From assembly GCA_949126835.1 (NCBI GenBank), contig OX421497.1, positions 11,688,132 through 11,752,131 of the forward strand: a stretch of 64,000 nucleotides of DNA, given 5' to 3'. The DNA is from Anisus vortex. Taxonomy: Eukaryota; Mollusca; Gastropoda; Planorbidae. The position numbers were made by a program, and so were the translations under genes. Below, in pieces: positions 44,406 through 55,814 of this stretch; position 1 is the stretch's first letter; the number at the start of each line of letters is the position of its first letter. The notes beneath the pieces were generated by a model that saw only the letters and a list, made by a program, of their open reading frames with translations, ran no database searches and was not told the DNA's origin.

Positions 44406-44689
44406 AGAACGTCTTCTGTTGTTTTGCTTATTTCTATGTTAGTTGGCGGGAACCTTCTTCTCCGTTTTGTTGTTGTTGATGTTCCATGTTTTCTGGTGTC
44501 GGCCTGGCGTTACGTTCCATGGCCTTTGTCATTTGACACCGTCCCAGAACTTCGTGACTTCACGTGAGATCACGCGATGTTAAGTTTAATGTCGAAGTGG
44601 TTAGATTGGCATTTGTTTACCAGGTCACTCGGATTGTTGAGGTAAACATTTGATAATGGAATTGTTTGTCAGAAGATTACATCTCTCTA

Positions 44690-44917
44690 CTTATTTATAC
44701 ATTCATCTGTGTACTTATCTACTAATATATTTGTATATTTATATATTAATATCTACCAGAGTATTCATCACTATATTATATCTATATCTATCTATCTGTG
44801 TATCATTTGTCTCTCTCTCTCTCTATCTATCTATCTATCCATCTATCTATCTATCTATCTATATATCTATCTATCTATAAATCATTTGTCTCTCTCTCTC
44901 TATCTATGTATCATTTG

Positions 44918-44948
<31 letters not shown>

Positions 44949-44954
44949 CTATTA

Positions 44955-45016
<62 letters not shown>

Positions 45017-45018
45017 TA

Positions 45019-45056
<38 letters not shown>

Positions 45057-45074
45057 TAATCTATCTATCTATTA

Positions 45075-45108
<34 letters not shown>

Positions 45109-45122
45109 ATATCTATCTATTA

Positions 45123-45153
<31 letters not shown>

Positions 45154-45260
45154 AATCTATGATTTAACTAGCATCTACATATCTCTCTATTTATCACCTA
45201 TTTATTCATATATCTTTTATCCATCTCTTATCTATCTATTTATTTTTCTATCTATTAATT
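44690..45260. repeat. CTAT microsatellite tract with interruptions
   Basis: CTATCTAT with TCTCTC and TATTAA interruptions inside the receptor intron. Artefact ORFs in several plus-strand frames. Confidence 0.95.
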
Positions 45261-45264
45261 TAGC

Positions 45265-45677
45265 TATCTATCAAGATCTATCGATATTTTTATCTGCCAG
45301 TTCAATGTCTCTCTTACTCTATTCGTCTGTCCAACGCCTGTCTGGTTTCTGTTTATATACATATAATAACTCTGATGCTGGATTCTACAGGTTTTACCAG
45401 CTAGATAGCACACATGTCCGTAGCCTAATAATATCATACATAAATCAGATAGCTCACAATATAAAGAAATGTGCACATTGAAAGAAAGAAAGAAAAAAAA
45501 ACAAATTTGTTCATTCAAACAAACACCAGCAACCCAGAATTGTGTAAATTGACACATAAGAAGATTATTCAAGTAGACACACGGAGAAAACCTTAACAAA
45601 TAAATAGAAAGATTTTGATAAAGATATCTAAACGCTTACTGTTGATTTCCGAATGCCTTGTTTATCTTTATACACAT

Positions 45678-45712
<35 letters not shown>

Positions 45713-46356
45713 GGCTACTATCTATTTCTTTATATCTATCTTTACACTACTTGTCTCGGTTTCTCTATTACGTTGCTGCCTTCATATATTGGTGTATGAT
45801 GAGACTTAAAGAAATGATTCAATTACGTATTCATCTACAACATCAATCTTCCTTATTTAAATAAAGTGACACGTAATAATATCTTTTTTTTTTGTTATGA
45901 AAAGGACTCATACCTGAATCAATCCTGTGTTATCAGTTTATCATAATACCTTATCAGGCAGTATCGTAATTAAATATATTATACCACCACACCCTCCCTC
46001 GGCCCGTGCAATGATACATTTAGCTTTTAGCTTACCACAAAAATACTAACCATAACTATGGTGAAAAACATGCAAAGTAATCTCACCACACATTCTAAAG
46101 CTTTTTTCCCCTTCCATTTCTATATTGAATACTAGCTAATTTACCCGGCGTATTGTTTTCGCTCTCTGTACATGTTTAAAAACTGATTTTAGACAATTAG
46201 GCCGCTCTTAAATTAGCATATACATAGACATGGTTATATATATGTATTAGAGAACAACTATGGCGGTACAGAGTTTCACATTGTCTAAAACAACAACAAC
46301 AATTAATCAACAAGCATGAATGACTTTGTTAAAAAAAATAATTTAGAAATGTATCT
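45265..46356. other. Intronic DNA, no gene seen
   Basis: Mixed AT-rich sequence with (TC)n at 45679-45709. An ORF of 111 codons (45264-45599, minus) shows no recognisable family. Confidence 0.5.
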
Positions 46357-46365
46357 GATAAAAGC

Positions 46366-46777
46366 TTCTTCTTCTTCGCCATTGTCAACTCCTAGTGGAG
46401 CATAGGCCATCAACAATCTCTTTCCATGTCCTCCTGTCTCTGGCTATCTTCTCTAACTCCTTCCAAGTTCTCCCGATCACCTGCACATCCTTTTCTACTT
46501 CCCTCCGCCAGGTGTTCTTTGGTCTACCTCTTCGTCTTGCACCCTGGGGATTCCACAAAAGAGCTTGTCTAGTCAAATTTGTCGTTGGTTTCCTCAATGT
46601 GTGGCCTATCCATCTCCATCTCCTTTTTTGTATTTCTTGTTCTACTGGAATATGTGCTGTCCTTTCCCATACAGTTGCATTTGTAATTTTGTCATACCAT
46701 TTGATATCCATTATTCTACGTAGGCAGCCATTCACAAAAGTTTGTAGTTTGTTTAAATCCCCCTTTGTTAATCTTCA
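46366..46777 (-). pseudogene. 5'-truncated LINE insertion with 9-bp target duplication
   Basis: On the minus strand a clean frame of more than 116 codons (46385-46735, open a little further upstream) reads as the C-terminus of a LINE reverse transcriptase: NGCLRRIMDIKW, WRWIGHTLRKP, GRPKNTWRREVEKD, DRRTWKEIVDGLCS. The 3' end is a run of GAAGAAGAAG (plus-strand CTTCTTCTTC, 46367-46376). GATAAAAGC occurs on both sides (46357-46365, 46778-46786) as the target duplication. A UGA right at the 5' boundary closes the frame. Likely RTE-like; recent, because the frame is undamaged. Confidence 0.82.
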
Positions 46778-46914
46778 GATAAAAGCAGTGGCCATAAAAA
46801 CCTCACAACATTGACCGACGTTTTCCCAAATGTTGGGTCACGACCCGGTGCCAGGCCACGAAAATAAAGCCATATATATATAGTAGTCAATTAAATGTTA
46901 GTGGGTCACGAAGT

Positions 46915-47115
46915 AGACGCAAACAAAAAACTAGGTCAATAAATAGAAGTAAACAAAAAAACTAGGTCAATAAATAGAAATAAACAACAAAAAAAACTAG
47001 GTTAATAAAAAGAAATAAACAAAAAAAAACTAGGTTAATAAAAAGAAATAAACAAAAAAAAACTAGGTTAATAAAAAGAAGTAAACAAGTAACTGGGTCA
47101 CGAAGTAGACATAAA
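46915..47115. repeat. About 33-bp A-rich repeat (AACTAGGTTAATAAAAAG)
   Basis: Five to seven copies of AAATAAACAAAAAAAAACTAGG-type units with GTCA/GTTA variants. Poly-A length differs between copies. Confidence 0.85.
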
Positions 47116-47119
47116 CAGA

Positions 47120-47654
47120 TAACTAGGTCGCGACGCAGAACTAAACAATTACTTTGTTTTATATTTAAAAAACCTGTTACAGTTATTGTAGAATATATCC
47201 AGCAAACTTTGATTATGTGTACGATATTTTCAAACTTGTCATCAAATTGACTGTAGAATAAACTTAAATTTACCATTTAGCACTAAAAAACCAAATATAA
47301 AATAATAATAAAATTGCCAGGAATAATAGTTTCTGAAATTTTAGTTTCTTGATAGAGTTTTTTTAAACACTAAAATGTGTTTTTTTGTCTACAAAACAAA
47401 TAAAAAAAAAGGTTTATAAGATTAGCATAAAACATTAAATCAAGTTTTGTTTTTAAACACAAATCAACCTAAAAAAATTTGCTGATAATTGCTGATAGAA
47501 CAGATATTAATTGTTTCCCAACAAAATTAAATTCCATTAAATCTTTCAATTAACTGCTATTGCTTTTTTTCCTCCACGTAATTTAATGCAAACTATCATT
47601 TTATCAAGTTTGCAAATAAAGCGATTTGAGTCTTTAAGCCTTTACATAAATTTA
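47120..47654. other. Intronic DNA, no gene seen
   Basis: AT-rich; nothing supported. Confidence 0.5.
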
Positions 47655-48115
47655 TAATAAAAATAAAAACGCTCAAAGTAGGTCACTACTTCTAAAAATA
47701 AATACGCTTAAAATAGGCCACTACTGCTAAAAAATATATACGCTTAAAGTAGGTCGCTACTTTTAAACATATATATTCATAAAGTAGGTCACTACTCTAA
47801 AAATAAATACCTATAAAGTAGGTCACCATTTCTAACAAAAATACCTATAAAGTAGGTCACCATTTCTAAAAATAAATCCCTATAAAGTAAGTCACTACTT
47901 CTAAAAATATACGCTGAAAGTAGGCCACTACTGCTAAAAAAAATAAATGCGCTGAAAGTAGATCACTACTTCTAAAAAATTATACTCACAAAGTAGGTTA
48001 CTAATTCTAAAAATAAATACCCATAAAGTAGGTCACTACTTCTAAAATAAATACCTATAAAGTAAGTCACTACTTCTAAAAAAAAATTCCTATAAAGTGA
48101 GTACTACTTAAATAA
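47655..48115. repeat. About 30-bp minisatellite (AAAGTAGGTCACTACTTCTA)
   Basis: About 14 imperfect copies of AAAGTAGGTCACTACTTCTAAAAATAAATAC with A-rich spacer variation. Copies are much more diverged than those of the 18-bp or 62-bp arrays. Confidence 0.88.
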
Positions 48116-48119
48116 TAAT

Positions 48120-48904
48120 TTTACAGAGAGCATGGAAGAGTTATAAAAGACGTTTTTGTTTTAAAATGTCAAAGTCGAGGCATTTCTGGTTGGGAAGAAC
48201 TTTGTGGCGGCAAGCATGAGCTGACCTCCGCAACTCGGCTGAGGACTAAAAGTCATTGTCTGGCACCGATGGAACTCAACGACATTCTCAACCCTGGACT
48301 ATGCTATGGCGGCTAAAAAAAAATAAAAATTAAAAAAAATCATTTGACCCAAAAAAATCCAATGCTGATCACAACAATACTGTTATAGTGATTTGTGTAA
48401 AGAAAAATCAATAAGTTATCCGTGAAACGACATGTTATCTGTAGTGCATGTTATGCATAACAAGTCTTAAGCATTCTTGTGTTATTGTTTGATGTTGTTT
48501 TTACTGTTACACCCAAAGTGTTATGCTAAAAAAAACTACTCAGATACTCTCACGAAATTTTTGGGTATTTGAATTCTTCAGTCTTTCTCTCTATCTCCAT
48601 TACGTTTTCTTATCAAAATTAAGCCCCAATGATTTACTTTTATCAAGTGTCTTTACTTACATAGAAAGTTAGATAAGACTATCATCACAGGAGGGTGGTA
48701 GACGTAGAACGATTCTAAATGCAATTAATTCGATAGTTATTTTGTTTTTCTGGGTATAGTATTTAATTTCTTTTTCGGTTGATTCATGGCTTTTGTATTT
48801 ATTGAATGTCATCTTTACTGCATCGAAACGAAAATGCAATAGAATGTTCTAGTTAGCTTCTTTCTGAGTAATAAAACGAAGTTTTATATTTCTTTGCTTT
48901 GGTA
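48120..48904. other. Intronic DNA with a possible retroposed fragment
   Basis: A stretch of ordinary composition (48170-48316) is followed directly by an A-rich tail (48317-48345), as in a retroposed RNA copy. The source was not recognised. Confidence 0.35.
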
Positions 48905-49130
48905 ATGCAAGTAAGTAAAGTATCCCGTAGGACCGAATTGGGGTCTGGTGGGTGTCCATGAGTCTACCCAACTATGATGGGATCCTGACTTTAGTTGGGG
49001 TAAAGTAAAGGTGGCTGGGCATTGGGCTAGCCTTATATTCCCCTAGTTTGCAGTGGCCATAGAAACTGCTGAACGCTGCTTTTCCAGCTCTATGTTCCAA
49101 TTCAATCCGACGGGATACACTTTACTTATT
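48905..49130 (+). mobile_element. SINE S1 body with inverted tail fragment at the front
   Basis: Begins with an inverted 3'-tail piece (AAGTAAAGTATCCCGTAGGA), then in plus orientation ATGAGTCTACCCAACTATGA, GGTAAAGTAAAGGTGGCTGG, CAGTGGCCATAGAAACTG and CAATCCGACGGGATAC. The tRNA-like head is lacking. Confidence 0.72.
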
Positions 49131-49134
49131 TTAA

Positions 49135-50779
49135 TTTTTTATCTTTACACACACAGCCGTGCATATAATTTTTGTGTGTCTTGGGTAAAATTGTTTGGAC
49201 TTTGTAACAAAAAAATAGTTAAATGTCAAAATTTTAAAAATAATTAACGTTGTCAGCTCAATTTTAAGGTCATTGGCCTCCGAAAGACACCCTTTTACCA
49301 CAGCGTCTGCACGGGAACTGCTCACCCCACGTATTTACCAACAACCGTTTGAGATCTTGAGAGTTCTGTTTTCAGATGCCACCCCGGACATGTAATCAGA
49401 AAGATCAAAACTGATTTCATACTTCCGTTTGGGACATACAAGTCTATATTCGCTTCAATGCTTAAACTCGCCCGGACAGATTGGATGAATGTGGAAATTC
49501 TCAGATTACAAACCGTTGAGTTTTATAAATTCTCATTCTTTCTTTGATTGGGGAATTTGTTTTTTTAAATTCAGGCACAATATAATCTAATCTCGCTTCG
49601 ATGGAAATAATACCTCACGTCTGCCCATATAAATTATAAACAAACATGAACTGATTTAACTGTAAACATTTATTTACAAAATGAAAGAAAGTAGCAATAT
49701 GCACACACATATTGAAAACTGATGCCTTTTACGAATGTTGGTGTCAAAAGGTTCTCTCGTGCAGAAGATTTGGGTCAAAGGTTATCTTGGGCAGAAGATT
49801 TGGGTCAAAGGTTATTTCGTGCAGAAGATTAGGTTATTTGTGAAATTATAATATCGTTCTTTGTAAATATCTTGTTTTTTTTAATAATATTATTTTTTTC
49901 TTTAGAAAACAATCTCCTGGGATTGGATGTCATTTTCGATAAAAGGAAAAACCTTTATAACTGTTTGCCAATTCACCCTTAAAATTAGAACGAACATATC
50001 TATTTTTAGAATTGTACTTTTATGTCTCATTCAGTATAGGCCTCATCTAGAGTATTTAGCAGTGGTCTGTTTAATTTATATGTCATTTAAAGGCTAATAT
50101 AGGTCATATTGGTGTAAGTGGGTCACGCAGTGCAATTATTAAACTAACCGGGTCGCGTCAACACTAAAGTTTGAGAAACGCTGCGCTGTCTTTATTTAAC
50201 GTCTTACGTCACAGTCTTGCGCAGTACGTCATCGTTTTCGATAGTGATAGACTGCTTGTTTGTTTGTTTTATTTCAACGATCGTATTTTAAAAAAAAGAA
50301 CCATAATTGATTTCTATATTACTGTAGATCTATGTTTAATTGGTAGGCCTATAAATGAACAATAATGTGTTAATACCAGTTTTTTTTTTAACTCTCTTGA
50401 AAAAGTTGTCTTTACGTTGAGTTGGATCAAGTTAACTACTTCAAAGAAAACACTAGATTTAGACAAGAAATCTGCGAGAAAAAACTTAAGTATTATCTGC
50501 ATAAATGTCTATACCAATATACATGAACTCTGAATAAATAACAATATAGTTACAAATATTATCACTATTTTTCTGTAGTAACTTTTTTTTTACTGTATAA
50601 AAGTACAGTCAAACTTTCTAGAAATGTTCAGCCCGTCCTTCCGGCAACCATGCCTTATTATCTACATCATTACCGACACTTTGATGTACTTTAAATGGCC
50701 AAAGTGATGGAGGAATAGGTTTTAAGGTGTGATAGAATAAGAAACAGCGATTAAATTATACAGGTGGAAAAAGTATAGT
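49135..50779. other. Intronic DNA, no gene seen
   Basis: Includes a triplicated short phrase at 49745-49840 (GCAGAAGATTTGGGTCAAAG) and AT-rich DNA. No recognisable ORF. Confidence 0.5.
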
Positions 50780-51436
50780 TGAGATAAAGTAGTGGGCTTA
50801 GATAAAGTAGTGGGCTTAGATAAAGTAGTGGGCTTAGATAAAGTAGTGGGCTTAGATAAAGTAGTGGGCTTAGATAAAGTAGTGGGCTTAGATAAAGTAG
50901 TGGGCTTAGATAAAGTAGTGGGCTTAGATAAAGTAGTGGGCTTAGATAAAGTAGTGGGCATAGATAAAGTAGTGGGCTTAGATAAAGTAGTGGGCTTAGA
51001 TAAAGTAGTGGGCATAGATAAAGTAGTGGGCTTAGATAAAGTAGTGGGCTTAGATAAAGTAGTGGGCTTAGATAAAGTAGTGGGCTTAGATAAAGTAGTG
51101 GGCTTAGATAAAGTAGTGGGCTTAGATAAAGTAGTGGGCTTAGATAAAGTAGTGGGCTTAGATAAAGTAGTGGGCTTAGATAAAGTAGTGGGCTTAGATA
51201 AAGTAGTGGGCTTAGATAAAGTAGTGGGCTTTGATAAAGTAGTGGGCTTAGATAAATTAGTGGGCTTAGATAAAGTAGTGGGCTTAGATAAAGTAGTGGG
51301 CTTAGATAAAGTAGTGGGCTTAGATAAAGTAGTGGGCTTAGATAAAGTAGTGGGCTTAGATAAAGTAGTGGGCTTAGATAAAGTAGTGGGCTTTGATAAA
51401 GTAGTGGGCTTAGATAAGTAGTGGGCTTAGATAAAG
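50780..51436. repeat. 18-bp array (AGTGGGCTTAGATAAAGT)
   Basis: About 36 almost identical copies of GGGCTTAGATAAAGTAGT with rare GGCATAG and GGCTTTG variants. 18 is a multiple of 3, so frames stay open on both strands (GLDKVV repeats on plus, LSPLLY on minus). No flanking coding context supports translation. The last monomer runs without a gap into the SINE head at 51437. Confidence 0.97.
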
Positions 51437-51606
51437 TGGCCACGGTTGCCGAGCGGCAGCGCGTTCGACTGGCGTACCGAAGGTCCTGGGTTCGAATTCT
51501 GTTGAAGGCTAGGATTTGTTCCCGGAAATAGAGTGTGTCCCTAGGTCTATCCATCTCTGACGGGTACCTGACATTAGTTGAGGTAAAGTAAAGGCGGCTG
51601 GGCATT
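51437..51606 (+). mobile_element. SINE S1 with intact tRNA-like head, 3'-truncated
   Basis: GGCCACGGTTGCCGAGCGGC has a good A box and GGGTTCGAATTC a good B box. It then follows GAGTGTGTCCCTAGGTCTATCC, GACATTAGTTGAGG, and GGCGGCTGGGCATT, where the copy stops. Best head in the window; resembles a Leu/Ser-type tRNA head, though this is not a tRNA gene. Confidence 0.85.
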
Positions 51607-51609
51607 AAT

Positions 51610-52315
51610 CAACTTGGTCTTTACTTTAGATCTTAACGTCACACAAAAAAAGAACAACATAAAAGCAATTTAGTTATATATAATTAGATGTTCAAGGCAG
51701 CTAGATATGTTCGCGGTGGGCCACATGTGGTCCGAGGGTCCGGGATTAAATTAATTTGTAAATTGTTGTGTTAAAATAGATTAATACCACCCACTTATGC
51801 TGACCGAGAATTGGAGAATTTAAAACGAACATGTTACATCACAATGTGATATGTTTTAAAAAAGCCACTAATTTAACTATAATGATATTGGCACATTTTT
51901 TGTAACATCATTTTAAAGTTCATTAGTGACGCAACGTTTTGTCATTGTTTTTTTTTAAAGTACGGTAGGCCGAAGTTGCCATTTCAGCATATTTCTGTGG
52001 GAGAAAAACGTTCCCAGATAGGAAATTTGAAATTGGCATTAACATTTGCAGACGTTATGTTCCAGAAAATTAGCTTAAAGAGAGAATGGGAATTACTGAT
52101 GTATTTTTATCTGAATGGTGGCACAGTTTAGTGAAAAGGTAATGCAAACAACCAAAACTCAAAACAAGAAAACACGATCTAATAAAGAGGATAAATAAGA
52201 AAACAGAAAGTTAATTTTGCTCTTTGTCCTTCTGACAACCTTTAAGAGAATTACTCTGTGTTATTCATACATTTGAATTTAATGCTTTGTGTCGTCATAA
52301 TGTTGGGACTCGTTC
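51610..52315. other. Intronic DNA, no gene seen
   Basis: AT-rich; no supported features. Confidence 0.5.
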
Positions 52316-52317
52316 TA

Positions 52318-52925
52318 TCTGGGTTCAATTATATCTTGTATTGTAGTTGAATTGTATCTTGTAATTGTAGTTCAATTATATATTGTATTGTAGTTCAATT
52401 GTATCTTGTATTGTAATTCAATTATATCTTGTAATTGTAGTTCAATTATATCTTGTATTGTAGTTCATTTATATATTGTATTGTAGTTCAATTGTATCTT
52501 GTATTGTAATTCAATTATATCTTGTAATTGTAGTTCAATTATATCTTGTATTGTAGTTCAATTATATCTTTTATTGTAGTTCAATTGTATCTTGTATTGT
52601 AATTCAATTATATCTTGTAATTGTAGTTCAATTATATCTTGTATTGTAGTTCAATTATATCTTTTATTGTAATTCAATTATATCTTGTAATTGTAGTTCA
52701 ATTATATCTTTTATTGTAGTTCAATTATATCTTTTATTGTAGTTCAATTATATCTTGTATTGTAGTTCAGTTATATCTTTTATTGTAGTTCAATTATGTC
52801 TTGTATTGTAGTTCAATTATATCTTGTATTGTACTTCAATTGTATCTTGTATTGTAGTTCAATTATATCTTGTATTTTAGTTCAATTATATCTTGTATTG
52901 TAGTTCAATTGTATCTTGTTGGTGA
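52318..52925. repeat. About 24-bp minisatellite (TCTTGTATTGTAGTTCAATT)
   Basis: About 24 copies of TATATCTTGTATTGTAGTTCAAT with variants TTTTATTG, GTATCTTG and TAATTG. Variant order shows a longer period at 52340-52680. Confidence 0.92.
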
Positions 52926-52929
52926 AAAG

Positions 52930-54325
52930 TAAAAGAGACTCAATGCTGGTCATACAACTCTGGAAACCTGTGACCGCTGCTTCAAATGGCATAATCAGAT
53001 AAAATAGGTCTGACCATCATAACTTTTTTTTTAAATGGTGAATATAGAACATCATTGGCAGACAAATAGATATTTAAGACACAACAGACAATAAAAAATG
53101 TGAAGTTTTGATAGATAAGCATGACTAATAGACATCAACAATTATATTTTTAACATTTCCGGAAGTCAAGACATGTTTAGAAAACCTTGCCTAGACTCAC
53201 ATATTGCAGCTACGGACAGGCCAGGTGAAGAGAAAGGCTTGCTGATTGACATGTGTACATAAACATGTAGATAGAAACAGACTCAAAGAAAATGTATATG
53301 CCCTGGGCATTAAGATTCTACCGGGACATTTTACCCTGACAAGGAGATATCGAAGTTTAGATCTTATTTTTAGGCTCAGAGAGACGTCATGTCTCTCGAG
53401 CACAAACAACAAACAACAACAAAACAACATACATACCCTCCCCTCCCCCCAAAGATAAAAAAAACAAACATAAATGCATTTGTCATCATTCCCAGCATGC
53501 ATTCGGCGTTATCAGTGCCATATGCCGCACGTGATCGTTAGAAAACCTCAAGCCTTATCGCTGGTTGCCATGTTCTGGAATATTTCTATGATTTTAAGAC
53601 GTCAAGTCTAAGATATACTCCTATAACTTTTGGACATTTAGTAAACAATAAGAGAAAGATAAATGTGTATTAAGAGCTGTATCAAGTAAAAGTAATTAAA
53701 AAAAACAACCACTAATAAGGTTGTTGTTTTTTTAATCACTTTTGCGCCTTTAAACTTTATCCTTATGTTACTTCTAAGGTTTCCATTTGTATTGTCATTT
53801 TGCTCCACTTTCTACATTTCACTTTGCTTTTTTTTGCCATTGCCATTCTTAGTTAAAGCTGTTGGGTTAAACTTTTGTTTTACACAGTTTACTAAAAAAA
53901 AAGAAGCTTTTCTACTTAAATATATGTAGTTCTACAATAGTTTTCATGACTGGGAGTGTGTGTGTGTGGGGGGAGGGGGGGGGGGCTTTCTGTGTTGGCC
54001 ATGAAAAGTCTAGCTGAAACACAGACACGGCAGCTACATCAGATCTAGACGAGTGGCTCGCTTTTATTCCATCAGGGCTTGAACAGAGAGATTTCGAAAC
54101 CCTTTTGTTAGACTTTCAGTGATTTCATCCACAGCCTCATTTTATAGAGAATAATGTGGCTATATTGTTCAAGTAACCCATTCCGTGTTCGAAAGCCACC
54201 CTGGACGAAGGAAAAATTATATAACTGAGTCCTTTCATATACAATAAGAAATGTGTTTTCATCCGTTTGTCCTTTTGAGGCAATTTATTTGAAATTTAAA
54301 ATACTGTCGAATATCATTTTAATAT
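52930..54325. other. Intronic DNA, no gene seen
   Basis: Contains a SINE-tail-like scrap at about 52945-52985 (AACTCTGGAAACCTGTGACC), G-rich tract near 53960-53985, and no recognisable ORF. Confidence 0.5.
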
Positions 54326-54331
54326 ATTGCA

Positions 54332-54512
54332 GCTACGGCTGATCCTGCGGTTAGTTCACCGGACTGTCAACCGACACGTCGTGGGTTCTATCCTTGCCGC
54401 CGAACAATTCCTGTTGAGCTGCAGGATTTTTGGGCCTAGTCAACGTAATAATCTTCTAGACCGCACTTATCATGCTAAAATAGCATGGATAGAAGCGCTA
54501 TATAAATAAACA
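54332..54512 (+). mobile_element. tRNA-derived SINE, second family (S2)
   Basis: GCTGATCCTGCGGTTAGTTC and GTGGGTTCTATCC form a tRNA-like head with an imperfect B box. The tail is AGCATGGATAGAAGCGCTATATAAATAAA-like, shared with a scrap at about 56757-56790 (GCATGGATAGAAGCGCTATA). The body is unlike family S1. Confidence 0.75.
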
Positions 54513-54514
54513 TT

Positions 54515-55320
54515 ATTATTCTAAGTACTTTCCGTTTGCCAAAAGAAGTAAAAACTATTTAACTGCTTTCTAATCATGGCAGTAATTCTATTCCGTTGTC
54601 AATAAGTGTTTGTATGTTGTAAAACAGCTAGAATTTCATTAGCAAAACATTTTCATTAATTTAGCTGATCATCAAGAGAGATTAACTACTCTAAGCACGA
54701 GATAAAAAAAACAACAGATTTCTCTCCCCTTCTTTTCCTTTTACACGTCCGTACACGCAAAGCAGCGCGCATTGAAGTGTGCGTATATGTGTGTGTCCGA
54801 GTGTCTGTCTGTGCGTGGTGCGTTGATGTGTCTGTATATGTGTGTAACTGCAACTGGGAATGAAATGGATTTTGGTGACTTGTTTGTTCCACTGATCTGA
54901 ACAAATCAAAACAGTTTTCAATTGTGGATAGTGCTTTCTCTCTCTCTCTCTCTCTCTCCTTCTTTCTCTCACTCTCTAAGAGTGGGAACCTGGCCGTAGG
55001 CTATGTTCATTGACCGTGGTCACCCTGACCCGGATGTTTACTTCAACTTGATGACCAACCTAGTGAAAACAGCAACAAACTAAATCAGTACTTCTTCCAT
55101 CTACTTCTCAACCGACGGAAATATCTAACGCAGATTATATTATCTAGGATTATCTAATGTGTCGTATCTATCTATATATATCAAGTAGAATGTGTGTGTC
55201 AAGTCTGATCCCAATTGGTTCATTTAAAGTCAGGTGTCTCTATTTTTTCATATTTTTTTCATTCGCTTCCTACACATGTTCTCCCAAGCAGAGTCGTTCA
55301 GCAGTTCAACAATTATAATG
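54515..55320. other. Intronic DNA, no gene seen
   Basis: TC microsatellite at 54934-54958; ORFs with Arg/Glu or His/Thr repeats are artefacts. Confidence 0.5.
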
Positions 55321-55464
55321 GAAGACGCCATTTTGAAACACAAGTGATCTGCTTTTCCTACTTCCGCTTATATAATATATATATATATTAATATTATATA
55401 TATATATATATTATATATATATATATAAACTAATGGCGTAATGGCGTTTCAAAATGGCGTCTTC
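55321..55464. mobile_element. Short inverted-repeat element with AT palindrome core
   Basis: Perfect 19-bp inverted repeats GAAGACGCCATTTTGAAAC (55321-55339 and complement at 55446-55464). The centre is about 60 bp of TA dinucleotides that are themselves self-complementary. The whole 144 bp would fold as a hairpin. No clear target duplication, so the class is unassigned. Confidence 0.65.
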
Positions 55465-55811
55465 TCTGTTGGTATTTCAGAAAGTAGCTCATTGTCAATG
55501 TCGCATTCCCTTAATTCCCTTATACGCCACCCCCTGCCCCTCATTCTCCTAACACACTGTTTACGTAATCTATGAAACTTAAACACAACCCGACGGTTCT
55601 CAAACTGACACGCTGTTGTGGTTATCTCTAACAGTCCCGGAATTCGCGATCGTTTATACATATCCTTAACCCTAACCTTGTCACCTTGACATAAATAGGT
55701 TGAATCATCATTTCTTATGAAATCCATGGTGGTGATATACGAGAAAGTAAATAAACCACACAATCCCATAGTAGTTCTTGCTGAAATATACTTCATATGA
55801 AAGAGTTTCAC
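55449..55811 (-). CDS. Uncharacterised 120-codon ORF
   Basis: Not recognised. The composition is not that of a simple repeat, and the C-terminal half is very basic (KVRVKDMYKR, FKFHRLRKQC, RRMRGRGWRIRELREC), with an acidic tail. It ends inside the right arm of the inverted-repeat element at 55321-55464, so at least its last codons are element-derived. It could be a relic of a transposon gene, a host exon, or chance. No splice signals were established. Confidence 0.2.
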   Translation of the reverse strand: MKLFHMKYISARTTMGLCGLFTFSYITTMDFIRNDDSTYLCQGDKVRVKDMYKRSRIPGLLEITTTACQFENRRVVFKFHRLRKQCVRRMRGRGWRIRELRECDIDNELLSEIPTEKTPF

Positions 55812-55814
55812 ATG

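Noticed and set aside
51437..51510. A tRNA gene
   Set aside because: A and B boxes are good, but the sequence runs into a SINE body found in several other copies, and a full cloverleaf was not seen.
50751..51605. 284-codon and 209-codon ORFs with hexapeptide repeats
   Set aside because: An 18-bp tandem repeat keeps both strands open; no start context, domain or exon signals support a protein.
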